Notes under the pieces: model-generated
What the model saw: only the letters and a program-made list of their open reading frames with translations
What the model was told of the DNA's origin: nothing
Databases searched by the model: none
Position numbers and translations under genes: made by a program
From: Alisma plantago-aquatica
Taxonomy: Eukaryota; Streptophyta; Magnoliopsida; Alismatales; Alismataceae
NCBI GenBank assembly: GCA_963693085.1
Contig: OY856409.1
Span: 238,506,558-238,570,557, forward strand
Length of the DNA: 64,000 nt
Reading direction: 5' to 3'
Part shown: in pieces, positions 46,610-58,240 of the stretch
Layout: every line of letters begins with the position of its first letter
How positions within the stretch are numbered: position 1 is the stretch's first letter

Positions 46610-47438
46610 TGTAATGTCCCAGGATTTAAGTCCTTGGATAACATGAACTTAAAAGGAATGATTGGACTACCCATATCACCAAGGTGCACCTCCTTTTTTA
46701 GGATCCCATCACTAAAGAACTCCATAGTTAAGTATGCTCAGCTTAGAGTAGTACTAGGATGGGTGACTAGTCAGGAAGTTGACCCCAGCTAGTATGTGAG
46801 TGAGGACAAAGTATGTAGTTAAGGATAGTGGTGGTCTTTGGGGTCATTCGTCATTCCTGGAACTCTACTAGAGCCTAGGGTAGTGGGCCCGAGTGTTACA
46901 AATGGTATCATAATCAATTCCCCTCCAGTAGATGGAGCCTACATGGGCTTGTGGCATGCCAGTCTTTGAGTTGTGTGGTCCATGCATGTTGGAAAGGACT
47001 ATCCAATTTGATGGAGACATTGTTGCGCCGGTACCCGTGGTCAGGATTTGGGTGTACATGGGTTATTTGGGTCTACACTAAAATGGGGGAAAATATGAGG
47101 CCATATAGTTGATCCTTGACGAGGACGTCAAGAGTCTAAGTGGGGGAGATTGTAGTCCTAGGATTTGAGATCTTAGATAACATGTTCTTCAAAGGAATGA
47201 TTAGACTACCCATATCACCAAGGTGCACCTCCTTTTGTTGGAGCCCATCACTAAAGAACTCCATAGTTAAGTGTGCTAGCTTGGAGTAGTACTAGGATGG
47301 GTGATCAGTCGGGAAGTTGATCCTGGATAGCGCATGAGTGAGGACAAAGTGTGTAGTTAAGTCTAGTGGTGGTTTATGGGACCAATCGGCATTCCTGAAA
47401 CTCTACTAGATCCTAGGGCAGTGGGTGTGGGTGTTATA
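46610..47438 (+). mobile_element. Cassandra-type TRIM retrotransposon
   Basis: Complete 829-bp element. 5' LTR 46610-46900 and 3' LTR 47151-47438 (about 290 bp each) contain 5S-rRNA-like sequence. PBS TGGTATCATAATC (46903) is one or two changes from the initiator-Met PBS, and PPT TGGGGGAGA (47141-47149) precedes the 3' LTR. Flanks GTGAT (46605-46609) and ATGAT (47439-47443) form a TSD with one mismatch. The 5' LTR ends TGTTACA; the 3' LTR ends TGTTATA. Non-coding; moves with proteins from other elements. Confidence 0.9.
46670..46790 (+). other. 5S rRNA-derived segment in the 5' LTR of Cassandra
   Basis: GATCCCATCA, then AACTCCATAGTTAAG, then TAGTACTAGGATGGGTGAC match plant 5S rRNA including the A-box and C-box of its internal Pol III promoter. 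A 5-6 nt insertion follows CCCATCA. The same segment lies in the 3' LTR (about 47210-47330). Not a functional 5S gene. Confidence 0.88.
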
Positions 47439-47443
47439 ATGAT

Positions 47444-47989
47444 GTTTACGATTCTAGTTGTCACATGATCCCAACAAGATGGTTGACATGGAGGAATGTA
47501 GTTGGAATCATATGTGATAGGAAGACCCTCTTAGATTAAAAAGAATTTTTTGTAGATTTGTTATACAACCATCCATGTCATATGAGAGTGAATGTTGGGT
47601 GATGAACAAATAAGGTTTGAACAAGATAAATATGTCAAAGTATATGTGTTGAGTGTTGGAAGAAAGATCATCTGAGAAATTGATATATCTGAGAAATTGT
47701 GAACAAATTGCACAAGGGTTGTTTGAGATGGTACATACAAGTACAACATTGACTGAGTAGCATGCCTATTGAGTTTATCCCAATTAAAATAAGAAGAGAC
47801 ATGCTTAAATTAACTTCAGAATAGCTCATTCATTGAAATTTTGAATCTTTACAAAATTATCGGAATAAGACCCACAACATAGCCGATTGGAAAAGAATGA
47901 TTTGCATATCCAAGCCCCTCATGGTTGGAATTGCAACATATATTGCATATTACATTATATTATATTATATTATATTACAATATCCAACT
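47444..47989. other. Unassigned stretch with (TTATA)n microsatellite
   Basis: No gene recognised. A pentamer run TTATA is repeated about five times at 47953-47977. Confidence 0.5.
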
Positions 47990-50329
47990 GTACTTGTGGG
48001 CTCTGATCTCCAAACCATGACATAAACACAATTAAAACGTAGCGGAAGCGAATCGGTAATCAGCGGAAGACAAAAATCACGGGAAATTAAAACTTTTCGA
48101 GACAAGAGCTTGGATCCATAAAAGCTTCTTTCATAAAGAGAGATAAATTGTTTACATCTCAGGATAATTACTTCTTGAGTAATTATATACATCAAGATAC
48201 AAAATCTCAAGATCACTATACAAAAGACTCCAAGACCTGAGAGTACAGAGGACACATAGGACTGACTCTAACTACACCACATGGCAGGACAATCTCCACC
48301 TGAGATTATTGCTGCCCCTGGTGCTGCTGCTGCTGAGACTGATCACCTGTAGACTGGTTCCTTTGTCTCTGACGTCCACCTAAAAAGTTGAAGTCTACGG
48401 GGTGAGACAATTATACATAATTGTCCCAGCGAGAGTTATAACTCTTCGCCAGAAGCTTTACTATAACATCAAAGAATATCTTAAGCAGTAAAGCCTTCAA
48501 AGTAATTAATAACAGTTGCAGGTATAACAAGATCTCTACAATTTTAGGAGATATGGAGAACATAAACATTATTGCAATGTAACATAAATCAACTAACTTG
48601 GAGTCATCTCTAACAAGTTATACAACATGGTTGATTATGTTTTACAAACAACATTATGCCCTGTGGAGATGAGGCATACCACTCATACTCCAACTGATCG
48701 CTGAGAAGTCACATCAGTATCATACATAGGTCATTAAGAGAGCCGGATTCTCATGACCTTCACCTTCCTCAGTCAGTAAGAGGATCACTTGTAGGACATC
48801 TCGTGTCTCTACTACTATAGCTCACCAGGGTAAACTGGTCCTTCTCTATTCTAGAGTCACAGTGGCGTTCTGTACTCTCTTCATCATCAGGAGGTTTCAT
48901 ATTTACCTACCACTGATACGGATATCTGTGCTTTCTTCGTCATCAGGAGGTTTCATGTTTACCTACCACTGATACGGTATGGAAATATAGTGAAGGATGG
49001 ATGGATTACACATCTACATTACTTTCCTACACTAGGATGTAAGGTTCTACACATCCATGTACCCCACATACTCAAAAGTATGTGCTCCAGGAGTTCCCTG
49101 AGGAAAACCTGTTTCACCATCACTTAATCTCTGACAATGATGGATTTATGATCAGGGCTCTACATTATACTTGATTAGTTAGGTACATTCAGTATTCTTT
49201 AACAGCATACATTGTTCTCCAAACAATAACAGTAGCATAGCAGCTATAAAAGAAGAATACTAAATGTAACAGGCCTAACTCATATCAATTTATCATTTCT
49301 CATTATCCTCATCACAAGTCATCTCTAAGGCATGACCTTGATGGTATTCATGGCTCTCACAGCCCATTATTAGAATAGGATGCCACTGACAAGGCATCAG
49401 ATTACCTTACTTATTCATAAGGCTAATAACATGTCTTTAATGAGTGTAACATCAACATCCATACCTGGATATGATTACCTTCATATCAGAACCTGCATGG
49501 TTAATACAACTGATACAGGTAATACAAAAATAAGGAATATACTTCCTACTCCTGTCATAAGAGTTAAATCTCCAATTCACATCAAATAGATTTTAATACT
49601 CACAAGCATGCCATTATCCTTGAATTAGGGTTTACTATTCACAATTACATGTCATCACCCTTGAATTAGGGTTTACTATTCACATTACATGTCATCACCC
49701 TTGAATTAGGGTTTACTATTCACATTAAGGTGAATTGAACTCATAACATCATCATATATGAGTAACATCTTCATTGATGCTCTTAGATTAGTTAAAGGTT
49801 CATTATTTATCATAATTAGGGTTTCTATGATCTCACACAGGTGGATCATACCCTAATTATGCTCCTTCCTGTGCATTGGAGATGCTTTAATTGAGTTTTC
49901 ACCTAAAAAGGGCACTTTCTCTCTCTAGAAGTACTTTCTCTCTCTAGAAGTACTTTCTCTCTCATCATAATGTTAGGTGATATCAACATCACTCTAAATC
50001 AGGTTGGATTAAGTCATCATAGGCTAACATAGCCCAAAACATCACCATCATGTGATTAGGGTTTGATTTGATCAAGGTATTACTTAATTTACCCTTCAGG
50101 GGTATTTTGGTAATTCACCCCATTGATCATCATCATGGTCAAAACCTTAGTCCATTAACCCCTTAATATCCTAGGTTATCATTAGGGTTTGATTAGGGCA
50201 ACATTGAACCATTTATATCATCAATCGATTGAAAGAAGTCAACCTTGAATTATCTTGATTGATCTCAACCATCAACCCTCAATCGATTTGAGACCCATTG
50301 GTTGAGTTGACCTTTTGACCAATTGACAT

Positions 50330-51860
50330 TAGGACCGCGAGGATGTGTAGACCGTTTGGTCACTTTTGACCTCAGGACCGCGAGGCCTCTTCCTCCTCCA
50401 AGACCGTGAGCCCTCCATTGATTCAAGACCGCGAAGACTCCAAATGAGGTTAAGACCGCGAAGATCATGAAGACCGTTTGCCCTTCTTTGACCCCAAGAC
50501 CGCGAGGCCCCTCGCGGTCTTGAGACTGTGAGCCCTCTCACGACCTTGAGACCGTGAGCCTCCTCACGACCTTGAGACCGCGAGCCTCCTCTCGACCTTG
50601 AGACCGCGAGCTCACATGGTCTCAACCACTTGGTCCATCAACAAGATTCAATGATACACCCGATAATGTCAACTCATGTTGAAGCCCTCAAAAAGTCAAA
50701 ACTATGATGAACACTTATGAATTGGGTCAATTAAGATTATGTTTGACCACTTGTTCATTCAATTGACCCTCAAGGGTTGACCAATTAGGGTTGAAGTCGA
50801 TTCAATTAGGGTCTATCAATGTTCACCCATCAACACTCAACAATGTGACCCAACACAAGGTTGAACCCTTCATTTGAGCTCCAAATGGGCCCAAACTTGG
50901 CCCAAACGGTCTTGAGATCATGTGGGTGGACCCCACATGGCCTTGAGACCATTTTCCCAAGATTTCATCAAAGTCCAAGGTGATTTGATAGGGATTGAAC
51001 CATGATTGGTCCACAAAACAGCATTTTGATTAAATTGATAACTTATTTGCAAATAGGTCCTCAATTGGTCAATTTTCTTAACCCTAGACCTTCAAACGGT
51101 CTTGGGTGATTGTCCTCTCGGTCTTGAGACCGTTTGGATGAGTTCCAAACGGTCTTGAGACCGTTTGCCCATCCAATTTTGGATTCTAGTGCAAATTCAT
51201 CAAGGTTGGGTCAATTGAGTTGAGGGTTATATCAATATTTAATTGCAATGTAATTTGGTGTAATTGTACCTTCAATAGGTCAACTAATCTTGACCCCAGA
51301 CCTCCAAACGGTCTTGGTTGATTGCCCTCGCGGTCTTGAGACCGTTTGGGTGTCCCCTAAACGGTCTTGAGACCGTTTAGGTCAATCAACCCTAAAAACC
51401 CTAATTAGGTTACCATAATTTCAGTACTGATTTCACCTGGGTTAGCCCTAGTATTCACCTTTCAACTCTTAGCCCGTTTGGAATTAGACAATCAAACTTG
51501 GTGAGTTGTTAATTAACATTATTTTTAACAGTAATCTCATATGGTCAACGCCTGGTCAACGACCTTACACGGTCTTGAGACCGTTTGCCCAAAAAGGCAA
51601 TTTCAGACCGTTTGAGAATCAGGAATAAATTCATTTAAAATTGTTGCTTAAAAAGGTCATATCTCCCGATTCCTTTGGAGTTAGCCTCCCAAATTTTGAG
51701 GGTAATTAACCTATATAATTTGGAACAGATTTCTTATATGGTCCACGCTCGGTCAACGGGGACAAACGGTCTTGGAGACCGTTTTCCCTGTCGCGGTCTC
51801 GAGACCGTTTTCTCACCTTGCGGTCTTGAGACCGAGAGAGCAAGCTGGTGAGACCGTTTA
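50330..51860 (-). repeat. Palindrome cluster in the solo LTR: GACCGCGAG and AAACGGTCT types
   Basis: The left part (50330-50625) has many GACCGCGAG units, including AAGACCGCGAGG-CC-CCTCGCGGTCTT (50508-50531). The right part (50900-51860) has AAACGGTCTTGAGACCGTTT-type units and hybrids such as TCGCGGTCTCGAGACCG. Both share the core CGGTCT/AGACCG. Confidence 0.88.
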
Positions 51861-52368
51861 AGGAAGTGAAAAGCGGTGGGTTTTTCTTGGAAATCATGCC
51901 TTCATCTTCTAGCTCAAGAACAGTACGGATATCCCATGGATTTGCTTGCAAAAATAGCAGGGAAAGTAGGGAAACATGAAGAACTATCATCTAACCGCAT
52001 ATAAGAGATGTATATAGTAAAGCATGGGTTTAGAGTTATAAAACCCACCTAAAGCTTGCTTCTTGAGCTCCAAGCTTTCAAGCTCCAAGCTCTAATGGAG
52101 TCCTTGAGTTCCCACAGGTTGGACAAGGTGAAAACTCCAAGGAAAAATGAGAAGGGATGGCTAGAAAGATAGGATTTCATGAGTTAGTCACCAAATTGAC
52201 CTTGAATTCGAGTTCTAACCATGGAATTAGGCAAGAAGAAGGGTCCCAAACCTACCTTGTTTCCCTTGGTCGTCCTCCTTAGCTCCAAGGCAGTCTTTAG
52301 TCGTCTTTGGTTAAATGGAACAGTGAAGGGAACGAAGGGCAAGTTCCCTTGCTTAGAGAAGTTGAGGG

Positions 52369-52376
52369 TATATATA
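52369..52376 (-). promoter_or_regulatory. Candidate TATA box of the solo LTR
   Basis: TATATATA in the minus-strand context CCTAGTATATATACCC, about 700 bp inside the LTR start. Position comparable with LTR D and E. Confidence 0.35.
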
Positions 52377-53073
52377 CTAGGGGTAGGATTTTCAACATTA
52401 GTTCTTAAGTTGTCCATAATTCCAACTGGTCCCTCCTTCTTTTACTTGCTCGTCTCTTCCTCTTTATTATAAGGACAAACCTTATCTTAAGGTCTAGAAA
52501 AATAAGGCAAAGAATAACAATCTAATAATAAGGTACATACATAAAGAGATATTGCACATATACCCTGATTATTCAATCACAAGGCATATTTCATAACTTG
52601 ATAACTCAATTGAGGTGACTCCCTCATCATTTCTTTTCTTAATGATGGAAAGAGTCTAAAAAGATACATTATATGACATATTTCACAATTTGCATCCCTT
52701 AATTTGGGTAAATTGCATTTTACCCCAAATTAGGGTTCCAAGCACCGGGATTGCTTCCACAGCTGCACCTTGGTGCCCTAGCTTGGGAAATCCCTCAAAC
52801 TTTACCAAAAAGATTCTCATGATGTCTCAACATCAGAGGAACATCTCAACATGTGAAAATTGCAAGCTAACCCTTTTAACTGGGTAAATTGCACATAGGT
52901 CCCTGTATTATCAAAACAATGCTACAACTTTAAATAAAAAGGAGCAAATACTGAAATATATGTTTCTGAGAAACTTAATTACATGCTCAGAGTTAATCAC
53001 AAAGATTTAATCACAAATTTAGGCAAAATACCTAGGGTTAACTCATAACCCAGGTCAGGGATGTTACAGTACT

Positions 53074-53475
53074 GGCCAAACAACCATTTCAATCAGTTTG
53101 GTTTTTTGGTTCTTAATTATGATGTCTCACTTTTGAGTTAATCACTTTGACCACTGTGATCAAATTCAGCACAACCCTTTCATGTTCATTCACAGACTCA
53201 TCATTGCTCTAGTTCATGAAACATTAACTTTGGGTTAATCATAGGTTATAAAACCATCATAATCGAAGAAAACCTGTCAAACTCATAACCTACTCATGAT
53301 AAACATGTACAAAGTATTAGTTGGAAATGAACATGCTTCTTCCTGACTAAAAATAGAACCCATGTTGAATGAATTTTTGTAAGTCTACAAATTATCACTA
53401 TGACTCATTAAAGTTAATGATACTCTCTTATTTATTCTTTAATTCAATAGCTTCATAAGGTTGAGATAATTTAAA
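53074..53475. other. Unassigned stretch
   Basis: AT-rich sequence with no recognised gene or repeat. Confidence 0.4.
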
Positions 53476-53528
53476 TTTTTTAGACCATTATAACTTATAT
53501 ATATATACATATACACACACACATATAT

Positions 53529-53686
53529 GGGATTAAGAGAGAAATATTTATCCCCCACCCTCTCCCACACCCGTGGAAAAAGCCAAACGCCCGGGAGGGT
53601 GGTTAATCAAGGTGGCATCTGGGATTCGAGCCCCATCCTTTTATTAGGGTACATCGTGCTTAACCACTTAAGTCACTCCTTGTCGA
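53529..53686 (-). mobile_element. tRNA-derived SINE
   Basis: Minus strand begins near GGAGTGACTTAAGTGGTTAA, containing a Pol III A-box (TGACTTAAGTGG); a B-box GGGCTCGAATCCC follows after about 40 nt. A GC-rich body and a tail TCTCTCTTAATCCC come next. Both sides carry ACACACACACATATAT (left about 53512-53527, right about 53686-53702), a probable TSD, though the simple repeat makes this less certain. Confidence 0.72.
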
Positions 53687-53726
53687 CACACACACATATA
53701 TATGTATGTATATGTATATGTATATG

Positions 53727-54100
53727 TAGGTCAGATTGGAATGCATTGAAGTATAGTAGAAACACAAATCACAAGTGTTTTTCCATGATAGAGTAATTAT
53801 TTTTGAAATCTAAACCACTCATCTTTGTAGATATCTTATGAATAACATGTATATAAAATTTGAGTTTGTTTGGACATTTATAGGTCATGCATCAACACAC
53901 AATAAAGATGATGCACTTTAAATTAGTTTTGTTGGTTGCTTTTGTTCCCCTTCTATGAGTGTCTTACACTCCTCCAAATGAGCTTAAAATTTTGATGTAG
54001 TGTATATATATATAATAAAGATCAATGGTTCAATTTTTTTCAATAAAATAGTTTTTATATGCAAGCTAGACTTAATAAGTGTACAATGTATTCTAACCTA
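53727..54100 (-). mobile_element. MITE-like element, copy 0 (divergent, inverted)
   Basis: About 374 bp with imperfect ends AGGTCAGATTGGAATGCATTG and (minus strand) AGGTTAGAATACATTGTAC. The body is the reverse complement of the body of the next two copies (for example the GACATTTATAGGTCATG block). Lies beside TA/TG microsatellites. Confidence 0.6.
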
Positions 54101-54142
54101 TCTCCCCCCCCCCTCTCTCTCTATAGAGAGAGAGAGAGAGAT

Positions 54143-54528
54143 ACAGGCTAGAATACACTCGAGTGTACAGATCGCACGAATACACTCAAGTGTGTTTGCA
54201 TATCAAGACTATTTTTTGCAAAATGTAAACCATTGATCTTCACCGTCATACTATAACTAGGATACATACAACTTTTAAACCCATTTGGATGAGTGTAAGT
54301 CACTCATTAAAGGGCAACAAAATCAACGCGCAAAACTAATTTGAAATGAATAATTTTTGTGGTCTTTATAACATGACCTATAAATGTCCAAATGTGCTCA
54401 AATTTTGTGTGAGCTATTCATAAGATGTTTAAGAAGATCAACAGATCAGATTTTTGAAAAAAATATTGCATCATGAAAAACTACTTGAGTGTATTCTGCT
54501 GCAAATACACTCGAGTATATTCTAGCCT

Positions 54529-54530
<2 letters not shown>
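54143..54530 (+). mobile_element. MITE-like element, copy 1
   Basis: 388 bp. Terminal inverted repeats CAGGCTAGAATACACTCGAG and (minus strand) CAGGCTAGAATATACTCGAG, containing the palindrome ACACTCGAGTGT. Flanked by GA and TA microsatellites. No coding capacity. Confidence 0.8.
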
Positions 54531-54622
<92 letters not shown>

Positions 54623-54651
54623 GTATATATATATATATAAATATATATAGA

Positions 54652-54684
<33 letters not shown>

Positions 54685-54726
54685 GTATATATATATATAA
54701 ATATATATATATATAGAGAGAGAGAG
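54531..54726. repeat. (TA)n microsatellite
   Basis: About 190 bp of TA with a few interruptions (TATG, AAATA, GAGA), between MITE copies 1 and 2. Long TA-encoded frames here are artefacts. Confidence 0.95.
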
Positions 54727-55115
54727 TCAGGCTAGAATACACTCGAGTGTACAGATCGCACGAATACACTCAAGTGTGTTTGCATATCAAGACTATTTTT
54801 TTGCAAAATGTAAACCATTGATCTTCACAGTCATACTATAGCTAGGCTACATACAAATTTTGAGCCCATTTGGATGAGTGTAAGTCACTCATCCAAGGGC
54901 AAAAAAATCGATGTGTGAAATTAATTTGAAATGCATAATTTTTGCGGTCTTTATAACATGACCTATAAATGTCTAAATGTTCTCAAATTTTATGTATTAT
55001 CTATTGATAAGATGTTTAAGAAGATCAACGGATTAGATTTTTGAAAAAAATATTGCATCATGAAAAACTACTTGACTGTATTTTGTTCTGAATACACTTA
55101 AGTGTATTCTAGCCT

Positions 55116-55117
<2 letters not shown>
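54727..55117 (+). mobile_element. MITE-like element, copy 2
   Basis: 391 bp, same family and orientation as copy 1, with ends TCAGGCTAGAATACACTCGA and (minus strand) TCAGGCTAGAATACACTTAA. Flanked by (TA)n/(GA)n on both sides. Confidence 0.8.
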
Positions 55118-55164
<47 letters not shown>

Positions 55165-55165
<1 letters not shown>

Positions 55166-55570
55166 GTTAGGAAGTGTGTACCGGCCGGTACGTGTAAGTT
55201 ATGTGTACCAGCCAGTAAAATGACATATGTGGAGCATGTTAATAAAATCCAACCATATGGATTGACTCATAATTATATAGATTACATGTGTTTAAAAAAT
55301 CATACCAATATCTTACATAGATCATGAGATATAGCAATATATCATCGAACGGTTTCTGTAATTTCTGTAACTTACCGTTGATTAGGTAAGACACAAATTG
55401 TTTCATTGGATGATCTATCAATATCATATGTTGGTGATTTTTGATACACATCTTATCTAAGTGGTATACACCACATCCATAAGGTTGGATAGTGTAGTTT
55501 AATTTTACAATTATCATAAATGAAGGTAGGTACATGCAAGCTACATGTACTCGGGTACACAATTCTTTTA

Positions 55571-55573
<3 letters not shown>
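55165..55573 (+). mobile_element. MITE-like element of a second type
   Basis: 409 bp between (GA)n and (TA)n. Ends GGTTAGGAAGTGTGTACC and (minus strand) GGCTAAAAGAATTGTGTACC are imperfect inverted repeats. GTACCGGCCGGTAC (55179-55192) is a perfect palindrome. No coding capacity. Confidence 0.6.

Positions 55574-55640
<67 letters not shown>
55574..55640. repeat. (TA)n microsatellite
   Basis: About 66 bp of pure TA. Confidence 0.95.
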
Positions 55641-55645
<5 letters not shown>

Positions 55646-56253
55646 ATTTGGGTTCAAATTTTGAAATTTGTTAATCGATAAATATCTTAGTTTGATTTGA
55701 ATCATTCAAACCCAAAGGCAAAACCGATTGCAACAAAATTAAGGAAATCTAAACCAAACCCCTAAACCATAAACCCTAAACCTTAACATTTTATTTGAGA
55801 TAAGACCAACTCAATAGGTACATACATAACTTGGACATATATTTATTGTGTGAAAAATATGCTCCTAAGTTGGGCTCAAATTTGACCAATTAAGACAATG
55901 TACATAATCATAAAGTGGACTGTAAATTTTAAGAAATGAGGCCAACTTAGCTCTAAGTTAGAAAGAAATTTGGTTCAGTTAATTACCGCATTTCAAATTT
56001 CAATTTGAGGTTTATTTTGGGCCGAGTAGGTTTGTATTGGTAACCAAACCCAATACTATTTTTATCTACTACATGCTGACAATATCTTACTACAATGGAG
56101 TCAGCAATGTTTTGATACAATACTTACGTTAGAGTGAACATGTCCAAAAATCTGATCTAAAGATTAGTCTAAATAGTAGCTGACAGAACTCAGAAGGGAC
56201 AAGAAGAAGTAATGGAAAAAGGGTTTCTTTAGGATTATAGATGTAATAGGAGG
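55641..56253. other. Unassigned stretch
   Basis: No recognised gene. AAACCCCTAAACCATAAACC near 55755 is telomere-like but short and irregular. Confidence 0.4.
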
Positions 56254-56262
56254 TTTTATGAA

Positions 56263-57579
56263 GAGTTTTTTCCCCAAAAAAAACTCACATTTCGTGATAT
56301 TCTAGAAAAAACCCTCACATTTAGGAAATCTTGAATAACCCCCTCTCTTTTATATAGAATTCCAAATAACCCCCCTTAATTCACTTTTTCATCCCATTTT
56401 GTTCCTTTTCATTAACTCCAGCTAACGGGTTTTTTTTCATTCACTCTTTAAACCTCTATTCACTATCAACTCATGTATACTTAATTATACTGCTAATATA
56501 TAATATTTTTAATTATTATAATAATAAATTATTGCTAATTAATTTGATATTTAAACAATGTATTTGAGTTGAGTTCACATATGATTGGTCAGATTTTCAT
56601 ATACACATCTTATTCTTATGGACATCTCGATCTTACACAAACATCATAAATGTAGATTACCATTATTATTGACGGTCCTGACCGGACCTAACCAAACCAT
56701 TATAATAATATTTAAATGTTAATATTAGTGGTTCCAACCTAGCCTGAGGTAACTATTCGTAATTATATTTTATTATTACCTGACTTGAACACAAATTTAT
56801 CTTGTTGTTAATATTAGCGGTCCAACTTGACTTGACTAAAATTATAATGAATAATTATTAAAATTTGCATTCCAAATCTGATATGGCTTAAACATCATTA
56901 ATATGTTATATTAAAAATATTAATAAAAAGCCATGTTCGATTAGAAATCTAAATTTTCATAATTATCATTATAATTTTGGTCAAGTCAGGTTAGACCGCT
57001 AATATTAAATATAAAATACTCATATGTGTTCAAGTTGGATTTGGTCTGGATTGCTTATATTAATTATAAAATATAATAACGACTTTTATCTCAAGTCGGA
57101 TTGGGACCACTAGTTTTAATATTCAAATATTATTATAACATTTTGATTGGGTCCAGTTAGGACCGTCAATAATAATGGTAACCCACATTTATGATGTTTG
57201 TTCAAGATAGAGTCGGGCATAAGGATAAAGTATACATATGAACATCTGACCAATCATATATGAACACTACTCAAAGACATCATTTAAATATTATTAATTA
57301 GCAATAATTTATTATTCTAATAATTAAAAATATTAGATGCTAGATGTACAATTAAATATACATGAGTTGATATTGAATAGAGGTTAAAAGAGTGAATGAA
57401 AGAAAAACAATGCAAACTGTTAGCTGGAGTTAACGGCAAGTAAGAGAATGGGATGAAAAAGTGAAACAAGGGGGTTATTTGGAATTCTATATAAAAGAGA
57501 GGGGGTGATTTAATATTTTCTAAATTGAGGGGGTTTTCTAGAATATCAAGAAATGTGAGGGGGTTTGGAAAAAAAACTC
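56263..57579. mobile_element. Foldback element with long inverted repeats (MULE-like)
   Basis: 1317 bp that fold on themselves: the outer arms (56263-56440 and 57410-57579) contain AGGGGGTTATTTGGAATTCT and its complement, and inner blocks also pair (GACGGTCCTGACC near 56675 against the complement near 57150). The centre is near 56930. Ends are GAGTTTTTTCC and GGAAAAAAAACTC. Flanks TTTTATGAA (56254-56262) and GTTTATGAA (57580-57588) form a 9-bp TSD with one mismatch, as in the Mutator superfamily. No transposase. Confidence 0.8.
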
Positions 57580-57588
57580 GTTTATGAA

Positions 57589-58069
57589 ATTATATCAAAC
57601 TTCAGAAGTTAATGGGCAAATATTCTTTGACTTCCCTCATATATCCAAATTTTTGTGTAGTTATTCATGCTAGTGGGGTAAGCAATTGTTGTTTCACACA
57701 AGAAACTTTTCTCATTTAGTAGTGCAATGATACACAAAAGAAATTGGATTAACAACACAATACAATTGTGAATTTTCGATATACGTGTTAGTATTTCTCC
57801 AAGTATGATCTATATAATTGTGTATATCAATATGCATTGTCAAATATGTACCAGTGACCTAATAACACATGTGCTTCTACATGTACAATTCCAATGCATA
57901 TCAATAACAATATACATAATATACAAGAATAATATACATTATATGCATAAACAAACATATATACACATTGACCGCTACGATGAATAATAGTCATTGTTAA
58001 GTAAGTTACCTATGGTAGATATGTTCTTACACAGTAACACCCATAAAAAATAGTGAATACATATGTTAT
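57589..58069. other. Unassigned stretch
   Basis: AT-rich, no recognised feature. Confidence 0.4.
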
Positions 58070-58240
58070 ATTTTTAGTTGGTTCAACTAGAGTCTAGTTG
58101 GTTGTTATCTTCATGTTGTGGGTTCAATTTCCGATCGAATCTGAGGAAAGGTCTATAACAGTAATTAAGTAATCTTTGATAATTATGTTAATAGTACTAG
58201 ACTTCTCCTCCTCAAAATAAAAAAGTTAAAAAAAATGTAT
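58070..58240 (+). mobile_element. Probable tRNA-derived SINE
   Basis: A-box-like GAGTCTAGTTGG and B-box-like GGTTCAATTTCC about 35 nt apart, then a body and an A-rich tail (AAAATAAAAAAGTTAAAAAA). No clear TSD was found. Confidence 0.45.

Larger units (their letters stand above)
47995..53068 (-). mobile_element. Solo LTR related to the Tekay-like LTRs (5.07 kb)
   Basis: Bounded by TGTGGGCTCT and GGATGTTACA, with a perfect 5-bp TSD GTACT at 47990-47994 and 53069-53073. The left end shares AGCGGAAGCGA and AAAAATCAC...AAATTAAAAC with LTR D/E; the right end shares CTAGGGTTAA...CATAACCCAGGTCAGGGATG. No internal region or partner LTR, so it is a solo LTR left by unequal recombination. Inside: a 56-bp duplication (48885-48980), a 42-bp unit with TTGAATTAGGGTTTACTATT three times (49610-49730), a 20-bp unit ending CTCTCTAGAAGT (49915-49965) and the palindrome cluster. 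No genes. Confidence 0.9.

Noticed and set aside
46670..46790. A functional 5S rRNA gene
   Set aside because: It has an insertion and several changes in the 5S body and lies inside an LTR with PBS and PPT; Cassandra explains it.
51706..52417. Minus-strand frames at the right part of the solo LTR as host genes
   Set aside because: They lie within the LTR, are under 100 codons and contain palindrome translations; no domain is recognised.
53500..53560. Telomere or centromere satellite at the TA/CA stretches
   Set aside because: They are short dinucleotide runs around single SINE and MITE insertions; no satellite monomer is present.
54446..54769. 107-codon Tyr/Ile-repeat frame
   Set aside because: It is translated (TA)n microsatellite.
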